From: Pedobacter kyungheensis
GTDB taxonomy: Bacteria > Bacteroidota > Bacteroidia > Sphingobacteriales > Sphingobacteriaceae
Reading direction: 5' to 3'
DNA length: 64,000 bases
Assembly (NCBI RefSeq): GCF_000812965.1
Contig: NZ_JSYN01000005.1
Location: forward strand, 186,001 to 250,000
The position numbers were made by a program, and so were the translations under genes. Shown here piece by piece: positions 1 through 7,910 of the stretch; positions within the stretch are counted from its first letter, which is position 1; each line of letters opens with the position of its first letter. Below the pieces are notes generated by a model. It saw only the letters and a list, made by a program, of their open reading frames with translations. It did no database searches and was not told the origin of the DNA.

Positions 1-709
1 TACATAGTTTTAAGGTATATTCTTCAACTGTTTTAAGCAATTTCGGATCTGGAGATTTACCTTCGGTGGCGTATCTTAAGTGGTGCGGATTACGCGGATC
101 GTACTGCATAATGCGCACATGCTTGCCACCAATGCAATAACACCTGAAATATTCTTCGAAAATAATTTCTTCCTGAAGCAGCATTACCAGTTGTTGGGTA
201 CCGCTGTGCTTATCGAAAAAATCTTCTTTATTGTGTAGTTTGTAAACATCTCGCCAGCCACCGCCATCGTATGGTTTCATATAAGCGGGGAAACCGGTGT
301 ATTCAAAAATGGCATCCCAATCCAGCGGCATAGCCAGGTTAGAGAAAGATTCGCTGGTTGTACCATCAGGGTGTTCCCTTGAAGGAATTAAAGCCGTTTT
401 CGGTACCGGTACACCAATCTGTTCGGCCAGCACATTGTTAAAAAACTTTTCGTCGGCACTCCACCAGAAGGGGTTGTTAATTACGGCAGTGCCGGTAATG
501 GCTGCATTTTTTAACGATGCACGGTAAAAAGGTACATCCTGCGAAATGCGGTCGATAATTACCGCATAACCGAGCGGTGCATTCTGAAACATCTTATCAA
601 TTTTAACCGCTTCGGCGCTAATGCCTTTCTCTGCTTTTTGGTTAATTCTTTCGATTACGGCTTCAGGAAAAGAGCGTTCCTGTCCAAATAAAATCCCTAT
701 TTTTTTCAT
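1..709 (-). CDS. RimK-like ATP-grasp ligase (partial, C-terminus cut by window edge)
   Basis: The reading frame opens at an ATG complementary to 707-709 and runs without a stop to base 1, so about 236 N-terminal residues are seen. The start MKKIGILFGQERSFPEAV resembles the pre-ATP-grasp domain of RimK/glutathione-synthetase-like enzymes. Further on, FPAYMKPYDGGGWRDVYKL (the lysine and glycine-rich ATP-binding loop) and LLQEEIIFEEYFRCYCIGG (hinge and next strand) mark an ATP-grasp fold. Such enzymes join a carboxylate to an amine or thiol using ATP. The substrate cannot be told. It lies about 100 bp downstream of an esterase gene on the same strand, probably one transcript. It is missing from simple ORF lists only because it has no stop inside the window. 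Confidence 0.85.
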   Translation of the reverse strand, partial: MKKIGILFGQERSFPEAVIERINQKAEKGISAEAVKIDKMFQNAPLGYAVIIDRISQDVPFYRASLKNAAITGTAVINNPFWWSADEKFFNNVLAEQIGVPVPKTALIPSREHPDGTTSESFSNLAMPLDWDAIFEYTGFPAYMKPYDGGGWRDVYKLHNKEDFFDKHSGTQQLVMLLQEEIIFEEYFRCYCIGGKHVRIMQYDPRNPHHLRYATEGKSPDPKLLKTVEEYTLKLC

Positions 710-810
710 TGGTAGATTTTTTAGTTTAATTGTTTAATTAGTTAATTGTTTCGGGACAGTTATTTATGTTAATTGATTATAGACAAAAGGCTTAGTACTA
801 ATGACTGAAG

Positions 811-1518
811 TTATAGTTGCGCAATGTAATCTGGAAACATTTCCCGCCATATTGGCCAATCGTGGTCGGCATTGGGCCTGATATCCAGCCAGTGGTCGAT
901 CCCTTTTTTACCTAAAATGGAAGATAAGTTTTCATTATCGGGCCTGCACATATCGCGATCCGTAGTGCCCAGTACAATTTTCATGTAGTGCAGTTCGGGG
1001 TTGCTGTTATTCAACACAAAATCTACAGGATTGTTGAAATATACATCATCGTTGTAAAAACCATCTAACTGACCGGTAATATCGAAAGCACCGCTCATGC
1101 TAAACATGTGGCTAACCAGCCAGGGGTGCCTGAAAGCAAAATTTGCCGCATGATACCCGCCGAAACTGCAACCTGCCGTAATAATTTTATTGTGACCGGT
1201 TTCGTGCCTGGCCAGCGGTGCAACTTCTTCCAGCAGGTATTTATCGTACCAGATGTGGTTTTTTACCCGATCTGCCGGGTGTATGCTTTTGTTGTACCAG
1301 CTCAGCTTATCAATTCCATCGGGACAATAGATTTTGATTTTGCCCTCGTTGATGAAGCCTTCTACAGCATCTATCAGTTTGAAATCTTTGTTTTCAAAGT
1401 ATCGCCCCATGCTCGTGGGGAACAACAGAACGGGGATACCACTGTGACCAAAGATGAGCATGTCGATTTCGCCGCTGAGGTTAGGGCTGTACCATTTCTT
1501 ATGTTCTTCTTTAACCAT
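811..1518 (-). CDS. alpha/beta-hydrolase, putative esterase
   Basis: A 235-residue cytosolic protein without signal peptide. GCSFGG at residues 116-121 is a nucleophile elbow with Ser118. Asp188 (GTTDRD) and His219 (NADHDW) fall where the other triad members of an alpha/beta hydrolase should be. The fold resembles compact esterases of the COG4947 / esterase-D kind. It precedes the ATP-grasp gene on the same strand and is divergent from a second esterase gene at 1691, with about 170 bp between them. Substrate unknown; the pairing with a ligase suggests processing of an acyl or peptide conjugate, but that is inference. Confidence 0.8.
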   Translation of the reverse strand: MVKEEHKKWYSPNLSGEIDMLIFGHSGIPVLLFPTSMGRYFENKDFKLIDAVEGFINEGKIKIYCPDGIDKLSWYNKSIHPADRVKNHIWYDKYLLEEVAPLARHETGHNKIITAGCSFGGYHAANFAFRHPWLVSHMFSMSGAFDITGQLDGFYNDDVYFNNPVDFVLNNSNPELHYMKIVLGTTDRDMCRPDNENLSSILGKKGIDHWLDIRPNADHDWPIWREMFPDYIAQL

Positions 1519-1638
1519 AACAAAAAATTGAATGTTTTAAGGTATAAATTAAAATTTATAAAAAGAATACTTTAAACGGTAATTTAAAGATGAAATGTAA
1601 AAATTAACCTTTGATAATTAATAGTTTATAGAGATTTG

Positions 1639-1646
1639 TACCTTTG
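1639..1646 (+). promoter_or_regulatory. -7 promoter box TACCTTTG
   Basis: TACCTTTG matches the Bacteroidota -7 consensus TAnnTTTG and lies about 45 bp before the esterase start at 1691. A TTTG at 1610-1613 could be the upstream element, but at 25 bp it is further away than usual. Confidence 0.45.
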
Positions 1647-1690
1647 CACCCTAATTCTGAGGCGACAGCCATGTGACAGGGATTTTGATT

Positions 1691-2503
1691 ATGATGTACA
1701 CTACAATTTTACCAGTAAAAATTAACACCAACAGTTATAAAATACCATCTGCTCATTTAAAACATGAGGTAGAAATAGATATTTATACACCCGAAGGTAT
1801 TTTGGGAAATGAAAAAATAGAACTGCTGTTATTGAATGATGGCCAGGATGTTGCCAAAATGGATTTTAGCCAGATTTTGGAGCATGCGCATCACGGTAAA
1901 AGAAACCACAGGTTAATTGTTGTGGCCATTAAAGCATCAGAAGAACGTTTGTTGGAGTATGGTGTAGCGGGTACGGCTGATTTTAAAGGGCGTGGGGCGA
2001 AAGCGAATTTGTATACCGATTTTATAATTAAGGAGCTTTTACCTTTTGTTAAAAAGAAGATTGCCATGCCTATTACCGGAAAAATCGGTTTTGCAGGTTT
2101 TTCTTTAGGTGGTTTATCGGCTTTCGATATCGCCTGGAACAATCCTTCAGCTTTTGATGTAGTTGGTGTTTTTTCGGGAGCATTCTGGTGGCGCAAAAAA
2201 GATCTGACCGATGGTTATACGGATGCCGACCGCATTATGCATGCCCGGATTGAAAGTACAAGCACGAAACCGGGAATGAAATTCTGGTTAATGACCGGTA
2301 CTGAAGATGAAAAGGCCGACAGGAATAAAAATATGATTATCGATTCTATTGATGATACCATTGATGTGGTTAAACTCCTCTTAAAAAAAGGATATAAACG
2401 GCCTGATAATCTTTTTTACTACGAAAAGGTTGGTGGCAAACATGATGTGCCAACCTGGGAAAGTGTAATGCCTGCTTTTTTAAGCTGGGCATTTGGCTAT
2501 TAA
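1691..2503 (+). CDS. alpha/beta-hydrolase, esterase-D-like
   Basis: I chose the ATG at 1691 (270 residues) over the GTG at 1673; a second ATG follows at 1694. GFSLGG (residues 136-141) carries the putative nucleophile Ser138, with an acidic residue near 206-207 (TGTEDE) and His251 (GGKHDVPTW) completing a triad. FSGAFWWRK after the elbow is typical of the enterobactin-esterase/esterase-D superfamily. No signal peptide, so cytosolic. It is divergent from the esterase and ATP-grasp genes on the other strand. Substrate unknown. Confidence 0.8.
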   Translation: MMYTTILPVKINTNSYKIPSAHLKHEVEIDIYTPEGILGNEKIELLLLNDGQDVAKMDFSQILEHAHHGKRNHRLIVVAIKASEERLLEYGVAGTADFKGRGAKANLYTDFIIKELLPFVKKKIAMPITGKIGFAGFSLGGLSAFDIAWNNPSAFDVVGVFSGAFWWRKKDLTDGYTDADRIMHARIESTSTKPGMKFWLMTGTEDEKADRNKNMIIDSIDDTIDVVKLLLKKGYKRPDNLFYYEKVGGKHDVPTWESVMPAFLSWAFGY

Positions 2504-2518
2504 TTTTACAGCCGTTAT

Positions 2519-3490
2519 TTAAGTATGTGGTAATATTTCGGGGATAGCCACATCAGTAGGCTGGCCGTTGATGTAGTTCATAACGTTTTCAAAAGCTTTT
2601 CCGAAATAAAGTTCATAGCTGTTTTTTTCTACATAACCTAAATGTGGTGTGCAAATTACATTTGGCAAATTAAGCAGCTCGTTATTCTGGTCGTAAATGG
2701 GTTCGTTTTCATAAACATCAAGCCCGGCAAAGCCTGGTCTTCCTTGTTTAAGAGATTTAAGTAAAGCGCCTTTTTCAATCAATTCGGCTCTGGCGGTATT
2801 AATTAGCACTGCATCCGGTTTCATTGCATTTAAATCTGATGCTGTAATTATACCATAAGTTGCCTCGTTTAAACGCAGGTGAAGTGTAATCACATCGGCA
2901 CTGTTAAAAAAGTCTGCCTGGGTATTTGCACTTTCAAACCCATCGGTTACAGCTTTTTGCCGCGATTGTAAACTTCCCCAAACCAACACTTTTGCACCAA
3001 AAGCTCTGGCATAACCTGCAATCAGTTGCCCTATTTTGCCATAACCCCAAATGCCGATTGTTTTACCGCTAACAGTGTTGCCTATATTGGTTTGCCATAG
3101 GCCTTTTTTCATGGCTTCGATAGCTGGTGGAATTTGCCTCACAGTATTCATCAGTAAGGCCCAGGTTAATTCGGCCGGGGCCACGGGCGAGCCAACTCCC
3201 TCGGCAACCGCTACACCGTATTGGGTGCAGGCGACTAAATCTAAATGATTGGATATTTTTCCGGTCTGACTGATGAGTTTAAGGTTGGGTAATAAAGCAA
3301 GTAACTCTTTGTCAATTGTAGTCCTTTCGCGGGTTAGCACCAGAATCTCCGTATCCTGTATTTTTTCGGCAAGTTTTTTTGCGTCGGGTTCGGTATGGTG
3401 TAAGATTCGAATGTCTTGGCCTGCCAGGATCGGGAAACAGTTTAAAGATTGGATTATATGCTGGTAATCGTCTAAAATGGTAATTTTCAT
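2519..3490 (-). CDS. D-2-hydroxyacid dehydrogenase family protein
   Basis: A 323-residue NAD(P)-dependent oxidoreductase of the phosphoglycerate/D-lactate dehydrogenase superfamily. The Rossmann motif GYGKIG (residues 149-154, GxGxxG) is intact. The family's catalytic residues appear as Arg234 in NTARAE, Glu263 in ENEP and His283 in TPHLGY. Length is normal. It starts four bases inside the end of the upstream DUF1801 gene, so the two are translationally coupled. Substrate cannot be assigned; serA, ghrA and ldhA types are all possible, and the lack of an ACT domain argues against a classical SerA. Confidence 0.85.
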   Translation of the reverse strand: MKITILDDYQHIIQSLNCFPILAGQDIRILHHTEPDAKKLAEKIQDTEILVLTRERTTIDKELLALLPNLKLISQTGKISNHLDLVACTQYGVAVAEGVGSPVAPAELTWALLMNTVRQIPPAIEAMKKGLWQTNIGNTVSGKTIGIWGYGKIGQLIAGYARAFGAKVLVWGSLQSRQKAVTDGFESANTQADFFNSADVITLHLRLNEATYGIITASDLNAMKPDAVLINTARAELIEKGALLKSLKQGRPGFAGLDVYENEPIYDQNNELLNLPNVICTPHLGYVEKNSYELYFGKAFENVMNYINGQPTDVAIPEILPHT

Positions 3491-3927
3491 TTTCGCTTAA
3501 TTTTGGAGATCGTTTGGCCAGCCAATTTTGCGGGTTTTTCCATGTCATTTACCACTAAAGCTATGGCTTCGCTGATTAATGCTTTTACGGCCTCGTTTCG
3601 GTAGTTGTCAGGATGTTTAACCGGAATATGCCTGATGAGGTTGCCGGTTCCGGTGAGGAGTTGCTGCGGATCTTTCAACAGCGTTCCCTTATTAAAACCC
3701 AGGTTTAAGTGGTTATTGTAAATCGGGATCATACAATACGAATCGCTCAGTTTTTCTGAAAGCGAAAATACCGTGGTTAAGGCATGGGTATGATAAAGCA
3801 ACTCGTTGGCAGCAGGATACAACTCAAGCATAAAACTTCTTAAATCGCAGAAGAGGTTAATCAGGTTTTTATCCTTAAAATTTAAGAAATACCCAAAATC
3901 GGGATGTATTGCTTTCGATCCTGCCAT
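3487..3927 (-). CDS. DUF1801 (YdhG-like) family protein
   Basis: A 146-residue protein matching the DUF1801 pattern: an N-terminal helix with LRSFMLELYPAANELLYH, a central beta sheet (IPIYNNHLNLGF) and an amphipathic C-terminal helix with a basic tail (ISKIKRK). No signal or membrane segment. It overlaps the downstream dehydrogenase by four bases (ATGA). The biochemical function of this family is not established. Confidence 0.65.
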   Translation of the reverse strand: MAGSKAIHPDFGYFLNFKDKNLINLFCDLRSFMLELYPAANELLYHTHALTTVFSLSEKLSDSYCMIPIYNNHLNLGFNKGTLLKDPQQLLTGTGNLIRHIPVKHPDNYRNEAVKALISEAIALVVNDMEKPAKLAGQTISKIKRK

Positions 3928-4003
3928 TTTTACTCAGTTTGGATTGCAACTGCTGGTTAAATGTACCGAATTTTTACAATTCCCGGTGGGGAAATGCCTG
4001 ACT

Positions 4004-4915
4004 TTAAATTTTACCCAAAAGCAGGCGTACTTTCAGGCTTAATTTTTTTGCGCCAAACTCATTCAGGTGGTCGCCATCGTAAAAATCCCGGGCATTAAAC
4101 GAACTATCTTGCAACAGATTATAATATTTAACCGAACTATGCCGGGCATTTATTGTTTTAATTGCCAAAAAAGTGCCGTTTAACTGGTTTTGACTAAGAT
4201 GCGTTACGTAAGATTTATAGGCAGGGCTGGTAAATAAGAGCATTTTAACATGCTTTTGTTCTGCAAAAGAGATAATGCTATCCAGCAGATGCATATTGGT
4301 GCCATATTGCAGGTTATTTTTAGCAGTATGGCGGCCAGCGGCTATAGCACCCGATTTGATGAGATCTTTATGGTTAATGGCTTTATAGCCCGAGCCCCAG
4401 CCCAATTTAGTGCAGCTGATGTCATTTTCACCTTTCAGGTAATAGTTATAAAGCCGTTGCAGGTTAACATCGAGTTTATTGCTGAGCATTTCTGAAGCAT
4501 TGAAAATTTTATGGTCGTTATCGATATCGTAATAAATGCGATAGTTTTTAGCGCGCCAGGCTTCCGGACTGTTTTCTAACCGGCCATAAAAGGAAAAATA
4601 ATCGATCGGTAAAACAATGTATTTCAGATTGCTCCACTGATCTTTGTATTTTTTTAAGATTTCCAGATCATAATCGAATGATTGAGATATGTAACTGGCA
4701 TTAAAACTCGATTTAATGTATTTTGGATCGATACCATAGTACACATGAGAGCTGCCGAGAAATAAAGTGCTGACTTCGTTAGCATGTTTATCCAGATAGC
4801 TTTTTTTATACTCGTAATCATTGGGAATGCGCCTGATTAAAATTTCAGACAAAATGCCTAAAACAATAATCGGAAAAAGAAATAGTGCGGTATAGGTTAT
4901 AAACTTTTTCATCAT
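4004..4915 (-). CDS. membrane-anchored SGNH-like protein partnering an MBOAT acyltransferase
   Basis: A 303-residue protein with one N-terminal membrane segment (residues about 5-24), leaving the rest outside the membrane. GSSHVYYGIDP (near residue 54) resembles the Ser-containing block of SGNH hydrolases, and YDGDHLNEFGAKKLS near the C-terminus supplies the Asp-x-x-His pair. This layout resembles DltD/AlgX-type partners of MBOAT O-acetylases. The gene overlaps the stop of the MBOAT gene by one base (TAATG) and begins with two consecutive ATG codons. It probably transfers or positions acyl groups on an extracytoplasmic polymer, which is inferred from context. Confidence 0.75.
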   Translation of the reverse strand: MMKKFITYTALFLFPIIVLGILSEILIRRIPNDYEYKKSYLDKHANEVSTLFLGSSHVYYGIDPKYIKSSFNASYISQSFDYDLEILKKYKDQWSNLKYIVLPIDYFSFYGRLENSPEAWRAKNYRIYYDIDNDHKIFNASEMLSNKLDVNLQRLYNYYLKGENDISCTKLGWGSGYKAINHKDLIKSGAIAAGRHTAKNNLQYGTNMHLLDSIISFAEQKHVKMLLFTSPAYKSYVTHLSQNQLNGTFLAIKTINARHSSVKYYNLLQDSSFNARDFYDGDHLNEFGAKKLSLKVRLLLGKI

Positions 4916-6351
4916 TAAAACTGAAAGTAAATGAATTGTTGTTCTGCCCCTGCAAAAAAGAAGATCAGTAAAACCATGCTATAGTAAATACCCCATCTGA
5001 TTGGTTTGGGCCATGATATAGCAAGTTTGGCAATGGCATATTGTTCCATACGGCCATTCCATTCTATTAAAATGAATAGTGCCAGCAACAAGAAAAGTTT
5101 GAGGGGCATTATTTGGGGCAAGGTAAATAACGATCCTGAACCAATGGTTGATAAAATTTGAAAAGCATGCTGAACAGAATTAGCCCTGAAAAATATCCAG
5201 GCAAAAACCGTTAAGCCAAAGGTTAATATCATAGCCGCAAACTCCGTAAAGGTGGGTAACGATCTCCCTGCAGCAACGGTATCCAGGTGAGTACGGTTTG
5301 TCCTGAAAACGATTGATGGCATAATGTATAAGGCATTTAACAAGCCCCAGATAATAAAAGTCCAGTTGGCGCCATGCCAAAAACCGCTGACTAAAAAGAT
5401 GATAAATGTGTTTCTTACCTTAATCCAGGTACCTCCTTTACTTCCACCCAGTGGGATGTATAAATAATCTCGGAACCAGGTTGATAGTGAAATGTGCCAC
5501 CTGCGCCAGAATTCAGCAATATCTCTCGAAAAATACGGGAAAGCAAAGTTCCGCAGCAGCTCCACACCAAATAGTCTTGCTGTACCCAGGGCAATGTCCG
5601 AGTAGCCTGAAAAATCGCCGTAAATCTGGAAGGCAAAAAGTATGGCGCCCAATAAAAGTGTGCTTCCGCTGTAACCGGCCGAGTGATTAAAAATGGTATT
5701 GGCATAATTAGCGCATTGATCGGCAATCACGATTTTTTTAAATAAACCCCATAAAATCTGTCGCAAACCATCAATGGCTTTGCTGTAATCGAACGATCTT
5801 TCTTTTTTAATTTGTGGTAATAAGTGAGTGGCACGTTCAATAGGCCCGGCAACCAGCAGCGGAAAAAAGCTCACAAAAAGCGAATAATCGATAAAATTCT
5901 TTTCGGCTTTAATCCGGTCTTTATAAATATCGATTACGTAAGAAAGTCCATGAAAAGTGTAGAAAGATATGCCTACGGGTAAAATAACTTTCAATGTCCA
6001 TGGGTTTACCTGTAAGCCGAAGTTGGCAATTGCCTGAGCAAAAGAATCGGCAAAGAAGTTGTAATATTTAAAAAGGCCCAAAAAGCCAAGATTGATGGAA
6101 ACGCTGAGCCAAAACCAGAATTTCCTGGTATTTTTGGTTTTGCTTTCTGTCATTTTCAAGCCGGTAAAATAATCGAGCAGCGTGGAGAAAATGAGCAGAA
6201 ACATAAATCTCCAGTCCCAGCAGGCATAAAAAAAGTAGCTGGCACCTAAAAGCAATATGTTTTGCGCTTTTAGCCTTTCTTTGCCTAAAAGCCAATACAA
6301 TGTAAAAATAACAGGCAGAAAAACTGCGAAACTGAAAGAATTAAAGAGCAT
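4915..6351 (-). CDS. MBOAT family O-acyltransferase (AlgI/DltB-like)
   Basis: A 478-residue polytopic membrane protein. The start (FLPVIFTLYWLL, then LLLGASYFFYACWDWRFM) and the block RDIAEFWRRWHISLSTWFRDYLY are hallmarks of AlgI-type membrane-bound O-acyltransferases. VSGFWHGANWTFIIWG holds the conserved catalytic histidine. Such proteins pass acetyl or other acyl groups from the cytoplasm to a polysaccharide or teichoic-type acceptor outside. It is the first gene of a two-gene unit with the SGNH-like protein. No polysaccharide biosynthesis genes adjoin, so the acceptor is unknown. Confidence 0.92.
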   Translation of the reverse strand: MLFNSFSFAVFLPVIFTLYWLLGKERLKAQNILLLGASYFFYACWDWRFMFLLIFSTLLDYFTGLKMTESKTKNTRKFWFWLSVSINLGFLGLFKYYNFFADSFAQAIANFGLQVNPWTLKVILPVGISFYTFHGLSYVIDIYKDRIKAEKNFIDYSLFVSFFPLLVAGPIERATHLLPQIKKERSFDYSKAIDGLRQILWGLFKKIVIADQCANYANTIFNHSAGYSGSTLLLGAILFAFQIYGDFSGYSDIALGTARLFGVELLRNFAFPYFSRDIAEFWRRWHISLSTWFRDYLYIPLGGSKGGTWIKVRNTFIIFLVSGFWHGANWTFIIWGLLNALYIMPSIVFRTNRTHLDTVAAGRSLPTFTEFAAMILTFGLTVFAWIFFRANSVQHAFQILSTIGSGSLFTLPQIMPLKLFLLLALFILIEWNGRMEQYAIAKLAISWPKPIRWGIYYSMVLLIFFFAGAEQQFIYFQF

Positions 6352-6488
6352 GGCATTTGAATTAATACTTCGTTAAGGAATAAAATTAACGTTTTATGTT
6401 TGCGCCTTTATGCTACTCCAGCAGGTTGTACCGCTAATTGTTTAATGTGTAAAGTATTTGTGAAAAGGTTTTACGCGGGCTGTTGCTA

Positions 6489-7163
6489 CTACCGGTATTT
6501 GATAAAAATGCCAGTATCAAAAATTGTCCACAAGCAGCTTTTTTGCCCACAGGCTTTTAACGCGGCATTTGCCCAGGTGTTGCAGGTTTTAAAAATACTG
6601 TAGCTGCCCTTTGCCTCATAAAAAGCATCGCCAATATCGTAATGAACTGATGTTTTAACAGGCATTAAACGGCCTGCACCATCTTTTTCAAAACTATTCA
6701 ATACGTAGCTAACCAGTTTTTGGTATTGCTGGCGACTGATCATGATTTTCTTGCAGTCGTTATCTTCCCTTATATTTTGATAATAAGTGGCGTGCATTGC
6801 CGAGGTACTTAATCCTGAAATAGCCCTCAATGCGGTACCTGCTTTAAGATCGGCAAAAGCAGGTGTTTCCAGGTAGAATTTTTTATCACCCCAGCCCATG
6901 GCCAGGTATTGATAGGTACTATCGGCTTCTAAAGTATTTTTATAGCTGATCTCCTTCGTCCAGTCTATGTCTTGGCTTACCGCAGGCATTACAATATCGG
7001 TATGCACACCATTGGTCATGATATAAATGGCAATCTCGGGTTTATTAACAGGATTAGCATTGATGGTAATGCGCGATAAACAAAAGGCCAGCAGGAAATA
7101 AAGTGCGATTAACGCAATCAAAACCAGACTAAATCTGCTTGCATATTTAAGAAGCCTTTTCAT
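6489..7163 (-). CDS. TIGR02117 / DUF2459 family protein
   Basis: A 224-residue protein with one N-terminal membrane segment (residues about 10-30). MTNGVHTDIVMP, YQYLAMGWGDKKFY and FKTCNTWANAALKACG are features I recognise from the TIGR02117 family, once called urease-region proteins. The conserved His (GVHTD) and Cys (TCNTW) suggest a thiol-dependent hydrolase in the periplasm, though no activity is established. Monocistronic by spacing; no urease genes are nearby. Confidence 0.75.
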   Translation of the reverse strand: MKRLLKYASRFSLVLIALIALYFLLAFCLSRITINANPVNKPEIAIYIMTNGVHTDIVMPAVSQDIDWTKEISYKNTLEADSTYQYLAMGWGDKKFYLETPAFADLKAGTALRAISGLSTSAMHATYYQNIREDNDCKKIMISRQQYQKLVSYVLNSFEKDGAGRLMPVKTSVHYDIGDAFYEAKGSYSIFKTCNTWANAALKACGQKSCLWTIFDTGIFIKYR

Positions 7164-7309
7164 TTATTGTTTGCAAAATCATCCTTAATACCAAATTAAG
7201 CTTTAGGGTAACCCAAATAGCTGCGTTTATCTATAACTATCAATTTTATTGATGCATTTATCGAAAAAGGTGATTTTTTATGCATTTGCCTTATCGCTAC
7301 CTTCATATT

Positions 7310-7759
7310 ATGATAAAAGGATTATTTGAAACGCATATTTATGTTGAAAATTTAGAAAGGTCTATAGATTTTTACAGCAATGTTTTAGGCTTAACGCAAT
7401 GCCATTACGAAGAAGGGCGCAGAATTGCCTTTTTCTGGATCGGAAAGCCACAGGAAGCGATGCTGGGTATCTGGGAAAAGCCAAAAGCTGAAATCGATAT
7501 CAGGCATTTTGCATTCAGGTGTGAGGTAGCTGATGTGCTGAATAAATCAGTTCAATTTCTCGAATCGCGACAATTGCAGCCATATAACCGTCTTAAAAGT
7601 GGAGGCAAGGAACCTATGGTATTTGCCTGGATGCCTGCTGTGGCCATTTATTTTAACGATCCTGATGGACATGCTTTGGAGTTTATTGCCATTTTAGCAG
7701 GAGAGGCCCGTCCGGAGTTGGGCATAATTGGTTACGGAGAGTGGTTAAAGCTGCAGTAA
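7310..7759 (+). CDS. VOC (glyoxalase/bleomycin-resistance) family protein
   Basis: The ATG at 7310 gives 149 residues beginning MIKGLFETHIYVENLERSIDFY, the standard first strand and helix of a VOC domain; an ATG at 7280 would add ten residues that do not fit. His9 (ETHIYV) and the late glutamate in FNDPDGHALEFIA are positioned as metal ligands. Members include glyoxalase I, fosfomycin-modifying enzymes and dioxygenases; this one cannot be assigned. The downstream neighbour typA has its own promoter. Confidence 0.8.
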   Translation: MIKGLFETHIYVENLERSIDFYSNVLGLTQCHYEEGRRIAFFWIGKPQEAMLGIWEKPKAEIDIRHFAFRCEVADVLNKSVQFLESRQLQPYNRLKSGGKEPMVFAWMPAVAIYFNDPDGHALEFIAILAGEARPELGIIGYGEWLKLQ

Positions 7760-7858
7760 CGCTAAAGCAAGCACAGGCAGTAGTTAATCGCCTGGTTTTT
7801 CTGATTAAAAATGAGCTAATTACAACATTATCTTCTTATTAAATAGTGACTTGTATAG

Positions 7859-7888
7859 TTGAAAATCCATTTTTAAACACTATCTTTG
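7859..7888 (+). promoter_or_regulatory. promoter of typA
   Basis: TTG at 7859-7861 and TATCTTTG at 7881-7888 are 19 bp apart, an excellent match to the Bacteroidota -33/-7 promoter (TTTG, then TAnnTTTG). It lies 22 bp before the typA start. A short hairpin (GCGCC at 7888-7892 with GGCGC at 7901-7905) falls in the 5' leader just before the ATG. Confidence 0.7.
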
Positions 7889-7910
7889 CGCCAAATTTGA
7901 GGCGCATTTT

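Noticed and set aside
1108..1575. 155-residue plus-strand open frame
   Set aside because: It lies antisense to the well-supported esterase with an intact catalytic triad.
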